64,000 nt of DNA from an uncultured Burkholderiales bacterium (GTDB lineage: Bacteria; Pseudomonadota; Gammaproteobacteria; Burkholderiales; Burkholderiaceae_C), in contig CAIZHQ010000013.1 in NCBI GenBank assembly GCA_903932865.1, forward strand, positions 1-64,000, read 5' to 3'. A program made the position numbers and the translations under genes. How positions within the stretch are numbered: position 1 is the first letter of the stretch; each line of letters starts with the position of its first letter. Below the pieces are notes generated by a model. That model was not told where the DNA came from. It ran no database searches and saw only the letters and a program-made list of their open reading frames with translations. Positions 17,013 through 25,828 of this stretch are shown here, piece by piece.

Positions 17013-18860
17013 ATGTCTTGGGCTGGAAAAATTCTTCGTGTCAACCTCACGGCTGGCACCGTCAAATCTGAACCGCTGAACATGGAGTGGGCCAAGGCCT
17101 ACCTGGGTTCGCGCGGTCTGGGCAGCAAATACCTGATCAGCGAGATCGACCCCAAAGTCGATCCCCTGTCGGCCGACAACAAAATCATCTGGGCCACCGG
17201 CCCGCTGACCGGCACCATGGCCTCGACAGGTGGCCGCTACACCGTCATCACCAAGAGCCCGCTCACCGGGGCGATTGCCTGCTCCAATTCAGGCGGCTAT
17301 TGGGGCGCGGAGCTCAAAATGGCCGGTTGGGACATGGTCATTTTTGAAGGCGCATCGGCCAAGCCGGTGTACCTGCACATCAACGACGACGAAGCCGAGT
17401 TGCGCGATGCGAGCCACCTGTGGGGCCAAAGTGTTTGGAAGACCGAGGAAATCCTCAAGTCCAGCTTGCAAGACCCGTTGCTGCGCGTTTGCAGCATCGG
17501 CAAGGCCGGTGAAAACGGCGTGCTGTATGCCGCTGTGGTGAACGACCTGCACCGAGCGGCTGGCCGCTCGGGCGTGGGCACCGTGATGGGCAGCAAGAAC
17601 CTGAAAGCCATCGCGGTGCGCGGCACCAAAGGCGTGGGCAACATGCAAAACCCCAAGGCGTTCATGGCTGCGGCCAAGGCGGCCAAGAAAGTGTTGGCCG
17701 ATAACGCCGTCACCGGCCAGGGCCTGCCTGCTTATGGCACGCAGGTGCTGATGAACGTGATCAACGAAATCGGTGGCTTGCCTACCCGCAACCACCGCGA
17801 TGTGCAGTTTGAAAGCGCCAAAGACATCTCGGCCGAAGCCATGGTCACGCCCCGCGAGACCGATGGCAAAAAGCACCTGGTGACCAACCAGGCTTGTTTT
17901 GGTTGCACCATTGCTTGCGGTCGCATCAGCAAGATGGATGAGGGCCATTTCTCGGTCAAGAACAAGCCGGAGTATTGGGGCGCCAACGGCGGCCTGGAAT
18001 ACGAAGCGGCTTGGGCGCTGGGCGCAGCCAACGGCGTCAAGGACCTGGAAGCTTTGCAGTACGCGAACATGATTTGCAACGAAGAAGGCTTTGACCCGAT
18101 CAGCTTTGGCACCACCATTGGTGCCGTGATGGAGCTGTATGAAATGGGTGTGCTGACCAAAGAGCAAATCGGTGTGGCAGCACCCTTTGGCTCAGCCGAA
18201 GCCTTGTGCGAGTTTGTCGACATGACCGCCAAGGGCATCGGTTTTGGCAAGGAAATTGGCATGGGCTCCAAGCGCCTGACCGCCAAATACGGCCACCCCG
18301 ATTTGTCCATGAGTGTCAAGGGCCAAGAGTTCCCGGCCTATGACGGTCGCGTGATCCAGGGCATCGGCTTGGCTTATGCCACTTCCAACCGTGGTGCTTG
18401 CCACCTGCGCGGCTACACCATCGCCTCTGAAGTGCTGGGCATCCCGGTCAAGACCGAACCCACCGAGCACGAAGGCAAGCCCGAACTGGTCAAGGCCTTC
18501 CAAGACGCGACAGCCGCTTTTGACTCGGCAGGCATTTGCGTCTTCACGAGCTTTGCCTGGACGCTGGCCGACGTGGCCCCGCAGATCCAAGCGGCTTGTG
18601 GCGAAGAGTTCACCATGGAGCACTTGAACCACATCGGCGAGCGCATCTGGAACATGGAGCGCGAGTTCAACAACGCCGCCGGCTTCACCAAGGCCGACGA
18701 CAACCTGCCCAAGCGCCTGATGACTGAAGCCGCCAAAACCGGCCCTGGCAAAGGCATGGTCAGCAAGTTGGACGAAATGTTGCCCAAGTACTACGACGCG
18801 CGCGGTTGGGATGGCGAAGGCCGCCCCACATCGGCCACCCGGGAACGTCTGGGGCTGTGA
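17013..18860 (+). CDS. aorB: Tungsten-containing aldehyde:ferredoxin oxidoreductase
   Basis: A 615-residue member of the AOR family. It oxidises aldehydes to carboxylates at a tungsten bis-pterin site. Cluster ligands are the CFGCTIAC motif (about residues 294-301) and the distal Cys in FDSAGICVF (about residue 508), where DxxGxC also contacts the pterin. The N-terminal domain has GSRGLGSKYL and the pterin-contact TGGRYTV. Length and motifs agree with the bacterial AorB subtype that works with ferredoxin-like and FAD subunits, encoded on both sides here. Start ATG 17013 follows AAGGAG. Its physiological aldehyde is unknown; formaldehyde, acetaldehyde or aromatic aldehydes are all possible. 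Confidence 0.93.
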   Translation: MSWAGKILRVNLTAGTVKSEPLNMEWAKAYLGSRGLGSKYLISEIDPKVDPLSADNKIIWATGPLTGTMASTGGRYTVITKSPLTGAIACSNSGGYWGAELKMAGWDMVIFEGASAKPVYLHINDDEAELRDASHLWGQSVWKTEEILKSSLQDPLLRVCSIGKAGENGVLYAAVVNDLHRAAGRSGVGTVMGSKNLKAIAVRGTKGVGNMQNPKAFMAAAKAAKKVLADNAVTGQGLPAYGTQVLMNVINEIGGLPTRNHRDVQFESAKDISAEAMVTPRETDGKKHLVTNQACFGCTIACGRISKMDEGHFSVKNKPEYWGANGGLEYEAAWALGAANGVKDLEALQYANMICNEEGFDPISFGTTIGAVMELYEMGVLTKEQIGVAAPFGSAEALCEFVDMTAKGIGFGKEIGMGSKRLTAKYGHPDLSMSVKGQEFPAYDGRVIQGIGLAYATSNRGACHLRGYTIASEVLGIPVKTEPTEHEGKPELVKAFQDATAAFDSAGICVFTSFAWTLADVAPQIQAACGEEFTMEHLNHIGERIWNMEREFNNAAGFTKADDNLPKRLMTEAAKTGPGKGMVSKLDEMLPKYYDARGWDGEGRPTSATRERLGL

Positions 18861-18924
18861 TGCTCAGCCAGAGTCTCAGTGTCGCCTTCAAGGGCACCAC
18901 TGGGTCTTGCTGAGATCAACGACG

Positions 18925-18956
18925 CAGCGGCTCTCTGGGGCCGCTGTTTCTTTTTT
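18925..18956 (+). terminator. Intra-operon terminator/attenuator between aorB and aorC
   Basis: Stem CAGCGGC (18925-18931) pairs with GCCGCTG (18940-18946) and is followed by TTTCTTTTTT. It has the form of a rho-independent terminator yet ends just before the aorC ribosome site GGAG (18957-18960). It should reduce transcription of aorCD and the 99-aa gene relative to aorAB, unless aorC has its own promoter. Confidence 0.7.
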
Positions 18957-18966
18957 GGAGAACACC

Positions 18967-20307
18967 ATGACCCACCACGTGATTTTGGGCGCAGGCCCTG
19001 CTGGCGTGATCGCCGCTGAAACCATCCGCAAGCATGCGCCGGGTGACACCATCACCTTGATTGGCGACGAGCCCGATGCGCCTTACTCGCGCATGGCCAT
19101 ACCTTATCTGCTGATTGGCAACATCGACGAGCGCGGCACTTACCTGCGCAAAAGCGACGCCCACTTTGACGAACTGTGCATCACTCAAGTCAAAGCCAAA
19201 GTGACGCGTGTGGATTCAACGGGCAAAACCGTGCACTTGGACAACGGCAAGTCATTGGCTTTTGACAAGCTCTTGATCGCCACTGGCTCGCACCCCGTGC
19301 GCCCCCCGATTGCGGGCATGGACCTGCCCGGTGTGCACCCGTGCTGGACGCTGGAAGACGCCCGCGCTATCCAGGCTTTGGCCCAACCCGGCGCACGTGT
19401 TTTGCAAATGGGTGCAGGCTTCATTGGCTGCATCATCATGGAAGCCTTGGCGGCGCGTGGCGTCAAGCTCAGCGTGGTCGAGATGGGCGACCGCATGGTG
19501 CCCCGCATGATGGGCCCGGTGGCCGGCGGCATGATCCGCGATTGGTGCGAGGCCAAGGGCGTGCAGGTGTTCACCGGCACCAAGGTTGAAGCCATCAGCC
19601 GTGGCGAAGAAAAAGGCTTGCTCGGCAAACTGGCCGCGGCGGTGGGTCTAGGGTCTGACGATGCCAGCGGTGCGCTGCAGGTGCGTTTGTCCAATGGCCA
19701 AACCGTCGAGGCCGATCTGGTCATCAGTGCCACCGGCGTGCGTCCGGCCATTGGATTTTTGAAAGACAGCGGCATCACCTGCCTGCAAGGCGTGTTGACC
19801 GACGAGCACCTGCAAACCAATGTGCCTGGCATCTATGCAGCCGGCGACTGCGCTGAAGCGTTTGACATGGTCAGCGGCAAAACCATCGTCAGCGCCATTC
19901 AGCCCAACGCCGCCGAGCAGGCCCGTGTGGCGGCACTGAACATGCTGGGTCAAAAAACCGCCCTCAAAGGCGTCACGCAAATCAACGTGCTGGACACCCT
20001 GGGTTTGATCTCGACCAGTTTTGGCAACTGGGAAGGCGTGGCCGGTGGCCAGTCTGCCGTGCTGACCGACAAAGCTGCTGGACGGCACTTGAGCTTGCAG
20101 TTCAAGGACGATGTGATGGTGGGCTGCAACAGCGTAGGCTGGACCGAGCATGTGGGCGTGATGCGTGGCCTGGTCGAAGGCCAGGTGCACCTGGGCGACT
20201 GGAAAGACCGCCTGCTGCACGACCCGACCAAACTGATGGACGCTTATCTGGACTGCGCGCAGGGTCAGGGGCGATGGAGTGGCGCCGCCGATGCACGTCG
20301 CCGCTGA
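18967..20307 (+). CDS. aorC: FAD/NAD(P)-dependent oxidoreductase subunit of AOR complex
   Basis: A 446-residue pyridine nucleotide-disulfide-type flavoprotein without a redox-active disulfide. It has GAGPAG for FAD near the N-terminus, GAGFIG for NAD(H) near residue 150, and the second FAD motif YAAGDCAEA near residue 290. It probably links the AOR ferredoxin subunit to NAD+, as the AorC subunit does in Aromatoleum. The ATG at 18967 has GGAG six bases upstream; the longer frame from 18811 overlaps aorB and is ignored. An insert rich in Gly/Lys (EEKGLLGKLAAAVGLG) occurs near residue 220. Confidence 0.88.
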   Translation: MTHHVILGAGPAGVIAAETIRKHAPGDTITLIGDEPDAPYSRMAIPYLLIGNIDERGTYLRKSDAHFDELCITQVKAKVTRVDSTGKTVHLDNGKSLAFDKLLIATGSHPVRPPIAGMDLPGVHPCWTLEDARAIQALAQPGARVLQMGAGFIGCIIMEALAARGVKLSVVEMGDRMVPRMMGPVAGGMIRDWCEAKGVQVFTGTKVEAISRGEEKGLLGKLAAAVGLGSDDASGALQVRLSNGQTVEADLVISATGVRPAIGFLKDSGITCLQGVLTDEHLQTNVPGIYAAGDCAEAFDMVSGKTIVSAIQPNAAEQARVAALNMLGQKTALKGVTQINVLDTLGLISTSFGNWEGVAGGQSAVLTDKAAGRHLSLQFKDDVMVGCNSVGWTEHVGVMRGLVEGQVHLGDWKDRLLHDPTKLMDAYLDCAQGQGRWSGAADARRR

Positions 20308-20322
20308 AGCGACAATCTGCGC

Positions 20323-20577
20323 ATGAACATCACATTCAAACTGTTTGCCACACTGACCGACTACTTGCCTGCTGAAGCCCGGCGCAGCAACCAGGTGACG
20401 CTGGACGTAGCGCAGGACACCCCCATCAGCCAGATCATCGAGCCCTTTGGCATACCCCCGAAGCTTGTGCATCTGGTGCTGGTCAACGGCAAATACGTCA
20501 ATCCCGAAGACCGGGGCACCACCACTTTGGCCGAAGGCGACGTGTTGGCGATCTGGCCACCTGTAGCCGGCGGCTGA
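20323..20577 (+). CDS. aorD: MoaD/ThiS-like sulfur carrier protein
   Basis: An 84-residue ubiquitin-fold protein ending in the Gly-Gly tail (PPVAGG) needed for adenylation and thiocarboxylate formation. Such proteins supply sulfur for the pterin dithiolene. The position after the FAD subunit fits an AOR-dedicated MoaD paralogue that helps build the tungsten cofactor. No partner MoaE or MoeB/ThiF-like gene is present in the window, so it must use housekeeping enzymes. It begins 15 bases after aorC. Confidence 0.85.
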   Translation: MNITFKLFATLTDYLPAEARRSNQVTLDVAQDTPISQIIEPFGIPPKLVHLVLVNGKYVNPEDRGTTTLAEGDVLAIWPPVAGG

Positions 20578-20602
20578 AGTCTGTAACGCAGGTATTGTTT
20601 TC

Positions 20603-20902
20603 GTGCAGTCCTTCTACCCCGAGCGCTTCGAGCGCGACATGGGCACCAGCGAATCGGAATGGCTAACGGCCTTGCCCCGCGCTCTGGGCAGCGATGACTT
20701 TGTGCTGGGCACCGGACAGGTGCGTGTGCAGGTCGGTGAAGGCCATCTGCAACTGCAATGGCACACCCTGCCGCCACGCGTGATCGCGCTGCTGCGCCTG
20801 CAGCGCTTGGCGGTCTCTTTTGTGTTTGAAGGCGTGGAAGAAGATGCGCGCCAGCGCTTCATGAAGCACTTTGATTTGACGATGCAGCGGGGTGGGGGTT
20901 GA
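20603..20902 (+). CDS. Unrecognised 99-aa protein at end of AOR operon
   Basis: A 99-residue soluble protein starting at GTG 20603 or ATG 20639, 25 bases after aorD. There is no signal peptide, cysteine or known motif. The sequence alternates acidic and hydrophobic residues: SESEWLTALPRALGSDDFVL, then a strand-rich middle, then LRLQRLAVSFVFEGV near the C-terminus. The FVFEGV and FDLTMQRGGG parts look like a compact alpha/beta fold. Its place at the end of the AOR operon suggests assembly or cofactor insertion, but this is inference from position only. Confidence 0.7.
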   Translation: MQSFYPERFERDMGTSESEWLTALPRALGSDDFVLGTGQVRVQVGEGHLQLQWHTLPPRVIALLRLQRLAVSFVFEGVEEDARQRFMKHFDLTMQRGGG

Positions 20903-21284
20903 GTGTGTGAGCGAGTGGCTGTAACAGGCTAAAAGCGGGTGCTGAGTATTGCGATCAGCCTGATGCAAAGCAGTCATTGACGAACGGAGATCGACAGGCT
21001 GCTATCTGGCGAGCACACCGTCAGAGCGAGCGCCCGCGGTGGGCTGGAAGCCGCCGCTCCTCGCGCAAAGTCAAAAGTCAGGTACCGAGCCAAAGCGACA
21101 GTCATCGTCTATGTGACACCACCCGTTAGCACGCCCAGCGGAAAGAGCTTTACTACGATTGCCTGTCTTGCAGGAGTGACGCCATCGGAAGAGTCTTCGT
21201 GTCTTCGGATACAGGGATTCCCCGATACGGAGGACCCACGCTCTCATGACATACTGAATTGCATTCCAGCTGAATTTAGACATC
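20903..21284. other. Intergenic 382 bp without recognisable gene
   Basis: No credible coding frame with a ribosome site is seen, nor a tRNA. The text mixes short GC-rich and AT-rich stretches unlike flanking genes and has the look of decayed or acquired DNA ahead of fhs. Elements of a ZTP riboswitch, sometimes found before fhs, could not be matched. Confidence 0.5.
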
Positions 21285-22973
21285 ATGCAAACACCCATCA
21301 CCACCTTGCGCTCCGACATCGATATTGCGCGCGATGCGACTTTGAAGCCGATTGCAGAGGTCGGCGCTCAACTCGGCATTCCGCTGGACTCCCTGGTGCA
21401 GTACGGCCCGACCAAGGCCAAAGTATCGATGGATTTCATTCGCACGCTCGAAGGCAGAAAAGATGGCCGGCTCATTCTGGTCACCGCTATCAGCCCGACG
21501 CCGGCCGGTGAAGGCAAGACGACCACAACCGTAGGCCTGGGCGACGGCCTGAACCGCATAGGCAAGAAGGCGATGAGCTGCCTGCGCGAACCGTCGCTGG
21601 GCCCGTGTTTCGGTATCAAGGGTGGTGCGGCTGGCGGCGGCTATGCTCAAGTTGTGCCGATGGAGGACATCAACCTCCATTTCACCGGCGACTTCCACGC
21701 CATCACTTCGGCGCACAACCTGCTCGCCGCGCTGACGGACAACCACATCTACTGGGGCAACGCGCTGGCGCTGGACCCGCGTCGCATCGCCTGGCGCCGC
21801 GTCATGGACATGAATGACCGCGCGCTGCGCTCGATCGTCAATTCGCTAGGTGGGGTCGCTAACGGCTTTGCGCGCGAGGACGGTTTCGACATCACGGTGG
21901 CTTCCGAAGTGATGGCCATCTTCTGCCTCGCGACGGACCTGAGTGACCTGGAGCGGCGCATCGGGAACATTGTGGTGGGCTATACACGAGAGCGTGTACC
22001 GGTAACAGCCCGGCAGCTCGGCGGCGACGGCGCCATGGCTGTGCTGCTGAAAGACGCTTTAATGCCCAACCTGGTGCAGTCCATTGAGAACAACCCGGTC
22101 TTCGTGCATGGCGGGCCGTTTGCCAACATCGCGCACGGTTGCAACTCGGTGCTGGCCACCCAGACCGCACTCAAGCTGTGCGATTACGTCGTGACCGAAG
22201 CGGGTTTCGGCGCTGACCTCGGCGCAGAGAAGTTTTTCGATATCAAATGCCGCAAGGCCGGCCTGCGACCCGATGCGGCGGTCATCGTGGCCACGGTGCG
22301 GGCGCTCAAGATGCATGGCGGTGTGGCGAAGGACGATCTCAAAGGCGAGAACGTGGAGGCGGTAAAGCGCGGATGCGCGAACCTGCGCCGCCACATCGAC
22401 AACGTGCGCAAATTCGGTGTGGCGCCGGTGGTCGCCATCAACCGTTTCATCACCGATACCGACGCCGAGCTTCAGGCGGTCATGCAGGCAGCGCAGGCTG
22501 CGGGAAGCCAAGCTTTTGTGTGCACCCATTGGGCCGAGGGCAGCAAAGGCATCGAAGCCTTGGCACGCCACGTGGCAGACGTCGCGGACAGCGGCAAGGC
22601 CGATTTCAAGCCGCTGTACCCCGACTCCCTGCCGCTTTGGGACAAGGTCCGCCTGATTGCGACCGAGATTTACGGTGCGGCCGACATCGCGGCGGACGCC
22701 GCGGTGCGAAAACGCTTCAACGAGCTGCAGGACCATTACGGCCACCTGCCGGTGTGCATGGCCAAGACGCAGTATTCGTTCTCGACGGACCCGACCCTGC
22801 TGGGCGCACCCAGCGGCCACATCGTGACTGTCCGCGAGCTGCGGTTGTCGGCGGGTGCCGAGTTCATCGTCGTCATCACCGGCGACATCATGACCATGCC
22901 GGGCCTGCCCAAAGTGCCGTCGGCCAACTCTATACGTCTGAACGCCAGGGGACAGATCGAGGGCCTGTTCTGA
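21285..22973 (+). CDS. fhs: Formate-tetrahydrofolate ligase
   Basis: A 562-residue enzyme of normal Fhs length that makes 10-formyl-tetrahydrofolate from formate, ATP and tetrahydrofolate. The ATP P-loop is [11 protein letters not shown] (about residues 72-82). The family blocks [17 protein letters not shown] and [20 protein letters not shown] follow. Codon use differs from neighbours: leucine is almost all CTG/CTC here whereas surrounding genes use many TTG, so horizontal acquisition is likely. It lies downstream of the AOR operon, separated by a gene-free 382 bases. It could feed formate made from formaldehyde oxidation into one-carbon metabolism, an inference. Confidence 0.95.
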   Translation: MQTPITTLRSDIDIARDATLKPIAEVGAQLGIPLDSLVQYGPTKAKVSMDFIRTLEGRKDGRLILVTAISPTPAGEGKTTTTVGLGDGLNRIGKKAMSCLREPSLGPCFGIKGGAAGGGYAQVVPMEDINLHFTGDFHAITSAHNLLAALTDNHIYWGNALALDPRRIAWRRVMDMNDRALRSIVNSLGGVANGFAREDGFDITVASEVMAIFCLATDLSDLERRIGNIVVGYTRERVPVTARQLGGDGAMAVLLKDALMPNLVQSIENNPVFVHGGPFANIAHGCNSVLATQTALKLCDYVVTEAGFGADLGAEKFFDIKCRKAGLRPDAAVIVATVRALKMHGGVAKDDLKGENVEAVKRGCANLRRHIDNVRKFGVAPVVAINRFITDTDAELQAVMQAAQAAGSQAFVCTHWAEGSKGIEALARHVADVADSGKADFKPLYPDSLPLWDKVRLIATEIYGAADIAADAAVRKRFNELQDHYGHLPVCMAKTQYSFSTDPTLLGAPSGHIVTVRELRLSAGAEFIVVITGDIMTMPGLPKVPSANSIRLNARGQIEGLF

Positions 22974-23014
22974 CGGGTTTCAATCCAACCCACGGCAATC
23001 ACCTGAAGACCTTG

Positions 23015-23062
23015 CAGCATGGCCACGACTTCGGCTGAAAAGCTGGAGAATGTGGTCAACGC
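23015..23062 (-). pseudogene. crcB gene fragment (relic)
   Basis: This 48-base segment matches intact crcB at 25943-25990 at 41 of 48 positions on the same strand, and weaker similarity runs on to about 22995. Read on the minus strand it encodes ALTTFSSFSAEVVAML, the conserved fluoride-channel core, then drifts. It is bounded by fhs and the dioxygenase stop, so only a scrap of crcB remains. It implies a duplication or recombination that left the dioxygenase/monooxygenase pair between two crcB sequences. Confidence 0.8.
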
Positions 23063-23063
23063 T

Positions 23064-23891
23064 TCAAACTGGGTTGAGCACAAAGTCAAAATCGAGTTGG
23101 TAACTGCCATCGGCCTGCTGCTGCCAATCGGTGACCAACGACTCGCGCACGCCAAACACAGCGTCCGATGTCAAGTAAGGGTCGTCTTTGCGAAAGACGT
23201 GGGTGATCAGGGTTGCGTAGCCCGGGGCCTCGATCTTGAAATGCAAATGTGCGGGGCGCCAGGGGTGCCTGGCCGTGGCCTCCAGCAATTGCCCAACCGG
23301 GCCATCGTGCGGGATGGGGTAGGGCATGGCCAAAATGGATTGGAAGTGAAAGCGCCCCTGCACATCCGATGTGAGTACCCCTCGGGCTTGGTGGTGAGTC
23401 CTGTCGGCGTATTGCACGTCGTACAGGCCTTTCTCATCGGATTGCCAAACCTCGATCCGCGCCTGGGCCACCGCTTCGCCTTGCACGCCTTTGACGCTGC
23501 CTCGAACCTGGCAGGGCTGCCCCTGCGCCCCGTTGGCAACATCTTCGCCCAGAGCGTAATGGGGTGCGTCTTCGACATGGAAGGGTCCGAGCACCGTGGC
23601 CTGGGTGCAGGCGTCAGGTTTATCGTTGTTCAGGACCACCGTCAGCATGGACAGGCCCAAGACATCGGACAACAAAATGAACTCCTGTCGCTGCGCGTTG
23701 GTGATATGACCGGTTTGGGTCAGGAACTCGATGCCCTTGAGCCATTCGGCCTCGGTCAGTTTCACCTCGCGCGCAAACCCGTGCAGGTGCCGCACCAGAC
23801 TGCGCATGATCTCTTTGAGCCGGGGATCCGGGGTGTTGGCCAGGCGTTCAAGCACCGATTCGGTGATGTGGTTTGCGTTCAGGTTTTCCAT
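23064..23891 (-). CDS. Intradiol ring-cleavage dioxygenase (hydroxyquinol 1,2-dioxygenase-like)
   Basis: A 275-residue non-heme iron(III) dioxygenase. The N-terminal helical linker begins MENLNANHITESVLERLANT, close to hydroxyquinol dioxygenases. The catalytic domain contains IEVWQSDEKGLYDVQY and RPAHLHFKI, which supply the Tyr and His iron ligands of intradiol enzymes. It is expected to open hydroxyquinol or a catechol between the hydroxyls to give maleylacetate or muconate. The ATG at 23891 matches the usual start; a GTG at 23921 is less likely. It is divergent from a flavin monooxygenase that could make its substrate. Confidence 0.88.
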   Translation of the reverse strand: MENLNANHITESVLERLANTPDPRLKEIMRSLVRHLHGFAREVKLTEAEWLKGIEFLTQTGHITNAQRQEFILLSDVLGLSMLTVVLNNDKPDACTQATVLGPFHVEDAPHYALGEDVANGAQGQPCQVRGSVKGVQGEAVAQARIEVWQSDEKGLYDVQYADRTHHQARGVLTSDVQGRFHFQSILAMPYPIPHDGPVGQLLEATARHPWRPAHLHFKIEAPGYATLITHVFRKDDPYLTSDAVFGVRESLVTDWQQQADGSYQLDFDFVLNPV

Positions 23892-24088
23892 GGCGAGGCG
23901 TTTTCCGTGAAAGGGGGTCACTCAATGGGTGTCTCGGGACTGACGGTCGAAGCCCGAACGCTGTCCGAATGTCATTATGATGAATTGAACGCACTGGCTC
24001 TTGGGCTTCGCGATCGGGCTTCATGATCGGGCCTCTCCACGGGAACGAGAAGTTCGGTGACGGTGCAACTCAGGAAGAAAAAAACCAG

Positions 24089-25789
24089 ATGAACATGTCT
24101 TTGAAAGAGACCAAGCAAGGCCTGACCGACGCCGGAGACCCGATGGTGGTGGACGTGCTGATTGCCGGCGGTGGCCCCTTTGGCTTGATGCTGGCCATTG
24201 AGCTGGGGCGTCGTGGGGTGCGGACCTTGTTGGTGGACCCCAAACCGGGCACCGCTTTCAACCCGCAGGCCAATGCCACGCAGGCCCGCACCATGGAGCA
24301 TTTTCGGCGTTTGGGCTTTGCCAACGAGATCCGGGCGCAGGGCTTGCCTGCCGATCACCCGACCGACATCGCGTATTTCACCCGTTTCACGGGCCATGAA
24401 TTGGCACGCTTGCCCTTGCCCACGGCTGCGCAAGCAACCCAAGCCATCAAGACGATGCAAGGCTCCTGGAGCGCGGCCGAGTTGCCGCACCGTGTGTCGC
24501 AAAAGTTTGTCGAAAAGACACTGCTCAGTCAGGCACAGGCCTGCCCCTCGAATGATTTGCGCTATGGCTGGGCCTTGAAGCATTTCTCGCAAACCGAGGC
24601 CGGTGTGCAGGCGGTGGTGACGCCGGTGGCCGGTGGGGCCGATGTGACGGTGCATGCCGCTTATCTGGTGGGGGCCGATGGCGCGCGCAGTGCGGTGCGT
24701 CACCAACTGGGCATCGCTTGGGGCGGGAGCACCGGCATCAAGCGTGATTTCATGGGCGGCAAGATGTTTGCGGTGTATTTGCGGGCGCCAGATTTTGACA
24801 AGGCATTCCCCTACCGCAAGGCCTGGATGTATGTGACGGTGAATGTCCAGCGCCGGGCATTCATGGCGTCGGTCGATGGGGGCAGCGCGTTTGCATTTCA
24901 TGCAGCGGTGCACGAGGGCGAGGATGCCGATGCCTGGACGCCTGCAGATGCCCAGCGCATCTTCAACCAGGCCATGGGGCAGGACATCCCGATTGAAGTC
25001 TTGTCGGTGGGCACCTGGATGGCGGGGCACGCCTTGGTGGCGACGACCTTTCAGCAAGGCCGGGTGTTCATTGGCGGGGATGCCGCCCACCTGTTCACGC
25101 CCACCGGCGGCCTGGGCTACAACACGGCCGTGGAGGATGCGGTCAACCTGGGCTGGAAGCTGGCCAGCGTGGTTCGGGGAATCGCGCCTGCGCGCTTGCT
25201 GGACACCTATGCCCAGGAGCGCATGCCCTTGGCGCACCGCAACACCGCATATGCACGACAGTTTGCCGACTCGGTGGGTTTGTTTGCGGCCACACCTGAA
25301 TTGGAAGAGGCGTCTGCGGCGGGCGAACGCACGCGGCAAATGGCGTCAGAACACCTGAATGGGCATGTGCGCCTGGAGTTCAACATCCCCGGGGTGACGT
25401 TCGGCGGGCGTTACGACGGGTCGGCCATTGTGGTGGCCGATGGCACTTCACCTCCGCCCGATGCGGCCAACCACTACCAGCCCTGTGCTTGCCCGGGCGG
25501 ACGTCCGCCGCATGCCTGGCTGGCCGATGGGCGCTCGCTTTATGACACGTTTCACAGCGAATGGACCTTGCTGCAACTGGGCCCGCAGCCTTTGGATGCC
25601 TCTGCATTTTTGTCGGCGGCCAGTCAATTGGGCGTGGACCTGAAGGCCGTGTCGCACAGTGCTGGTGATCTGCTGGCTTTGTACGAGGCGCCGTGGGTCT
25701 TGATTCGACCCGACCAAGTGGTGGCCTGGCGCGGCCACGACGACCAGCAGGCTTTGCAGGTGCTGCAGCAGGCGATGGGCATCGCCTGA
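24089..25789 (+). CDS. FAD-dependent aromatic monooxygenase
   Basis: A 566-residue PheA/TfdB-type hydroxylase. The FAD motif is GGGPFG near residue 28 and the second flavin/NADPH motif is a DG segment (VGADGARSAVRH) near residue 192. The GDAAH motif near residue 330 (FIGGDAAHLFTPTGGLG) completes the group-A flavoprotein set. A C-terminal thioredoxin-like domain ends the protein. Such enzymes hydroxylate phenols or resorcinols, so it may make hydroxyquinol for the neighbouring dioxygenase. ATG 24089 follows AGGAAG; an upstream start at 24023 is possible. Confidence 0.85.
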   Translation: MNMSLKETKQGLTDAGDPMVVDVLIAGGGPFGLMLAIELGRRGVRTLLVDPKPGTAFNPQANATQARTMEHFRRLGFANEIRAQGLPADHPTDIAYFTRFTGHELARLPLPTAAQATQAIKTMQGSWSAAELPHRVSQKFVEKTLLSQAQACPSNDLRYGWALKHFSQTEAGVQAVVTPVAGGADVTVHAAYLVGADGARSAVRHQLGIAWGGSTGIKRDFMGGKMFAVYLRAPDFDKAFPYRKAWMYVTVNVQRRAFMASVDGGSAFAFHAAVHEGEDADAWTPADAQRIFNQAMGQDIPIEVLSVGTWMAGHALVATTFQQGRVFIGGDAAHLFTPTGGLGYNTAVEDAVNLGWKLASVVRGIAPARLLDTYAQERMPLAHRNTAYARQFADSVGLFAATPELEEASAAGERTRQMASEHLNGHVRLEFNIPGVTFGGRYDGSAIVVADGTSPPPDAANHYQPCACPGGRPPHAWLADGRSLYDTFHSEWTLLQLGPQPLDASAFLSAASQLGVDLKAVSHSAGDLLALYEAPWVLIRPDQVVAWRGHDDQQALQVLQQAMGIA

Positions 25790-25828
25790 GGCGATGGTGT
25801 GGGCCGTTCAGATCGCTGGCGCTGGTCT

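Noticed and set aside
20903-21284. ZTP or folate-type riboswitch ahead of fhs
   Set aside because: The conserved pseudoknot pieces could not be matched; no convincing aptamer seen.
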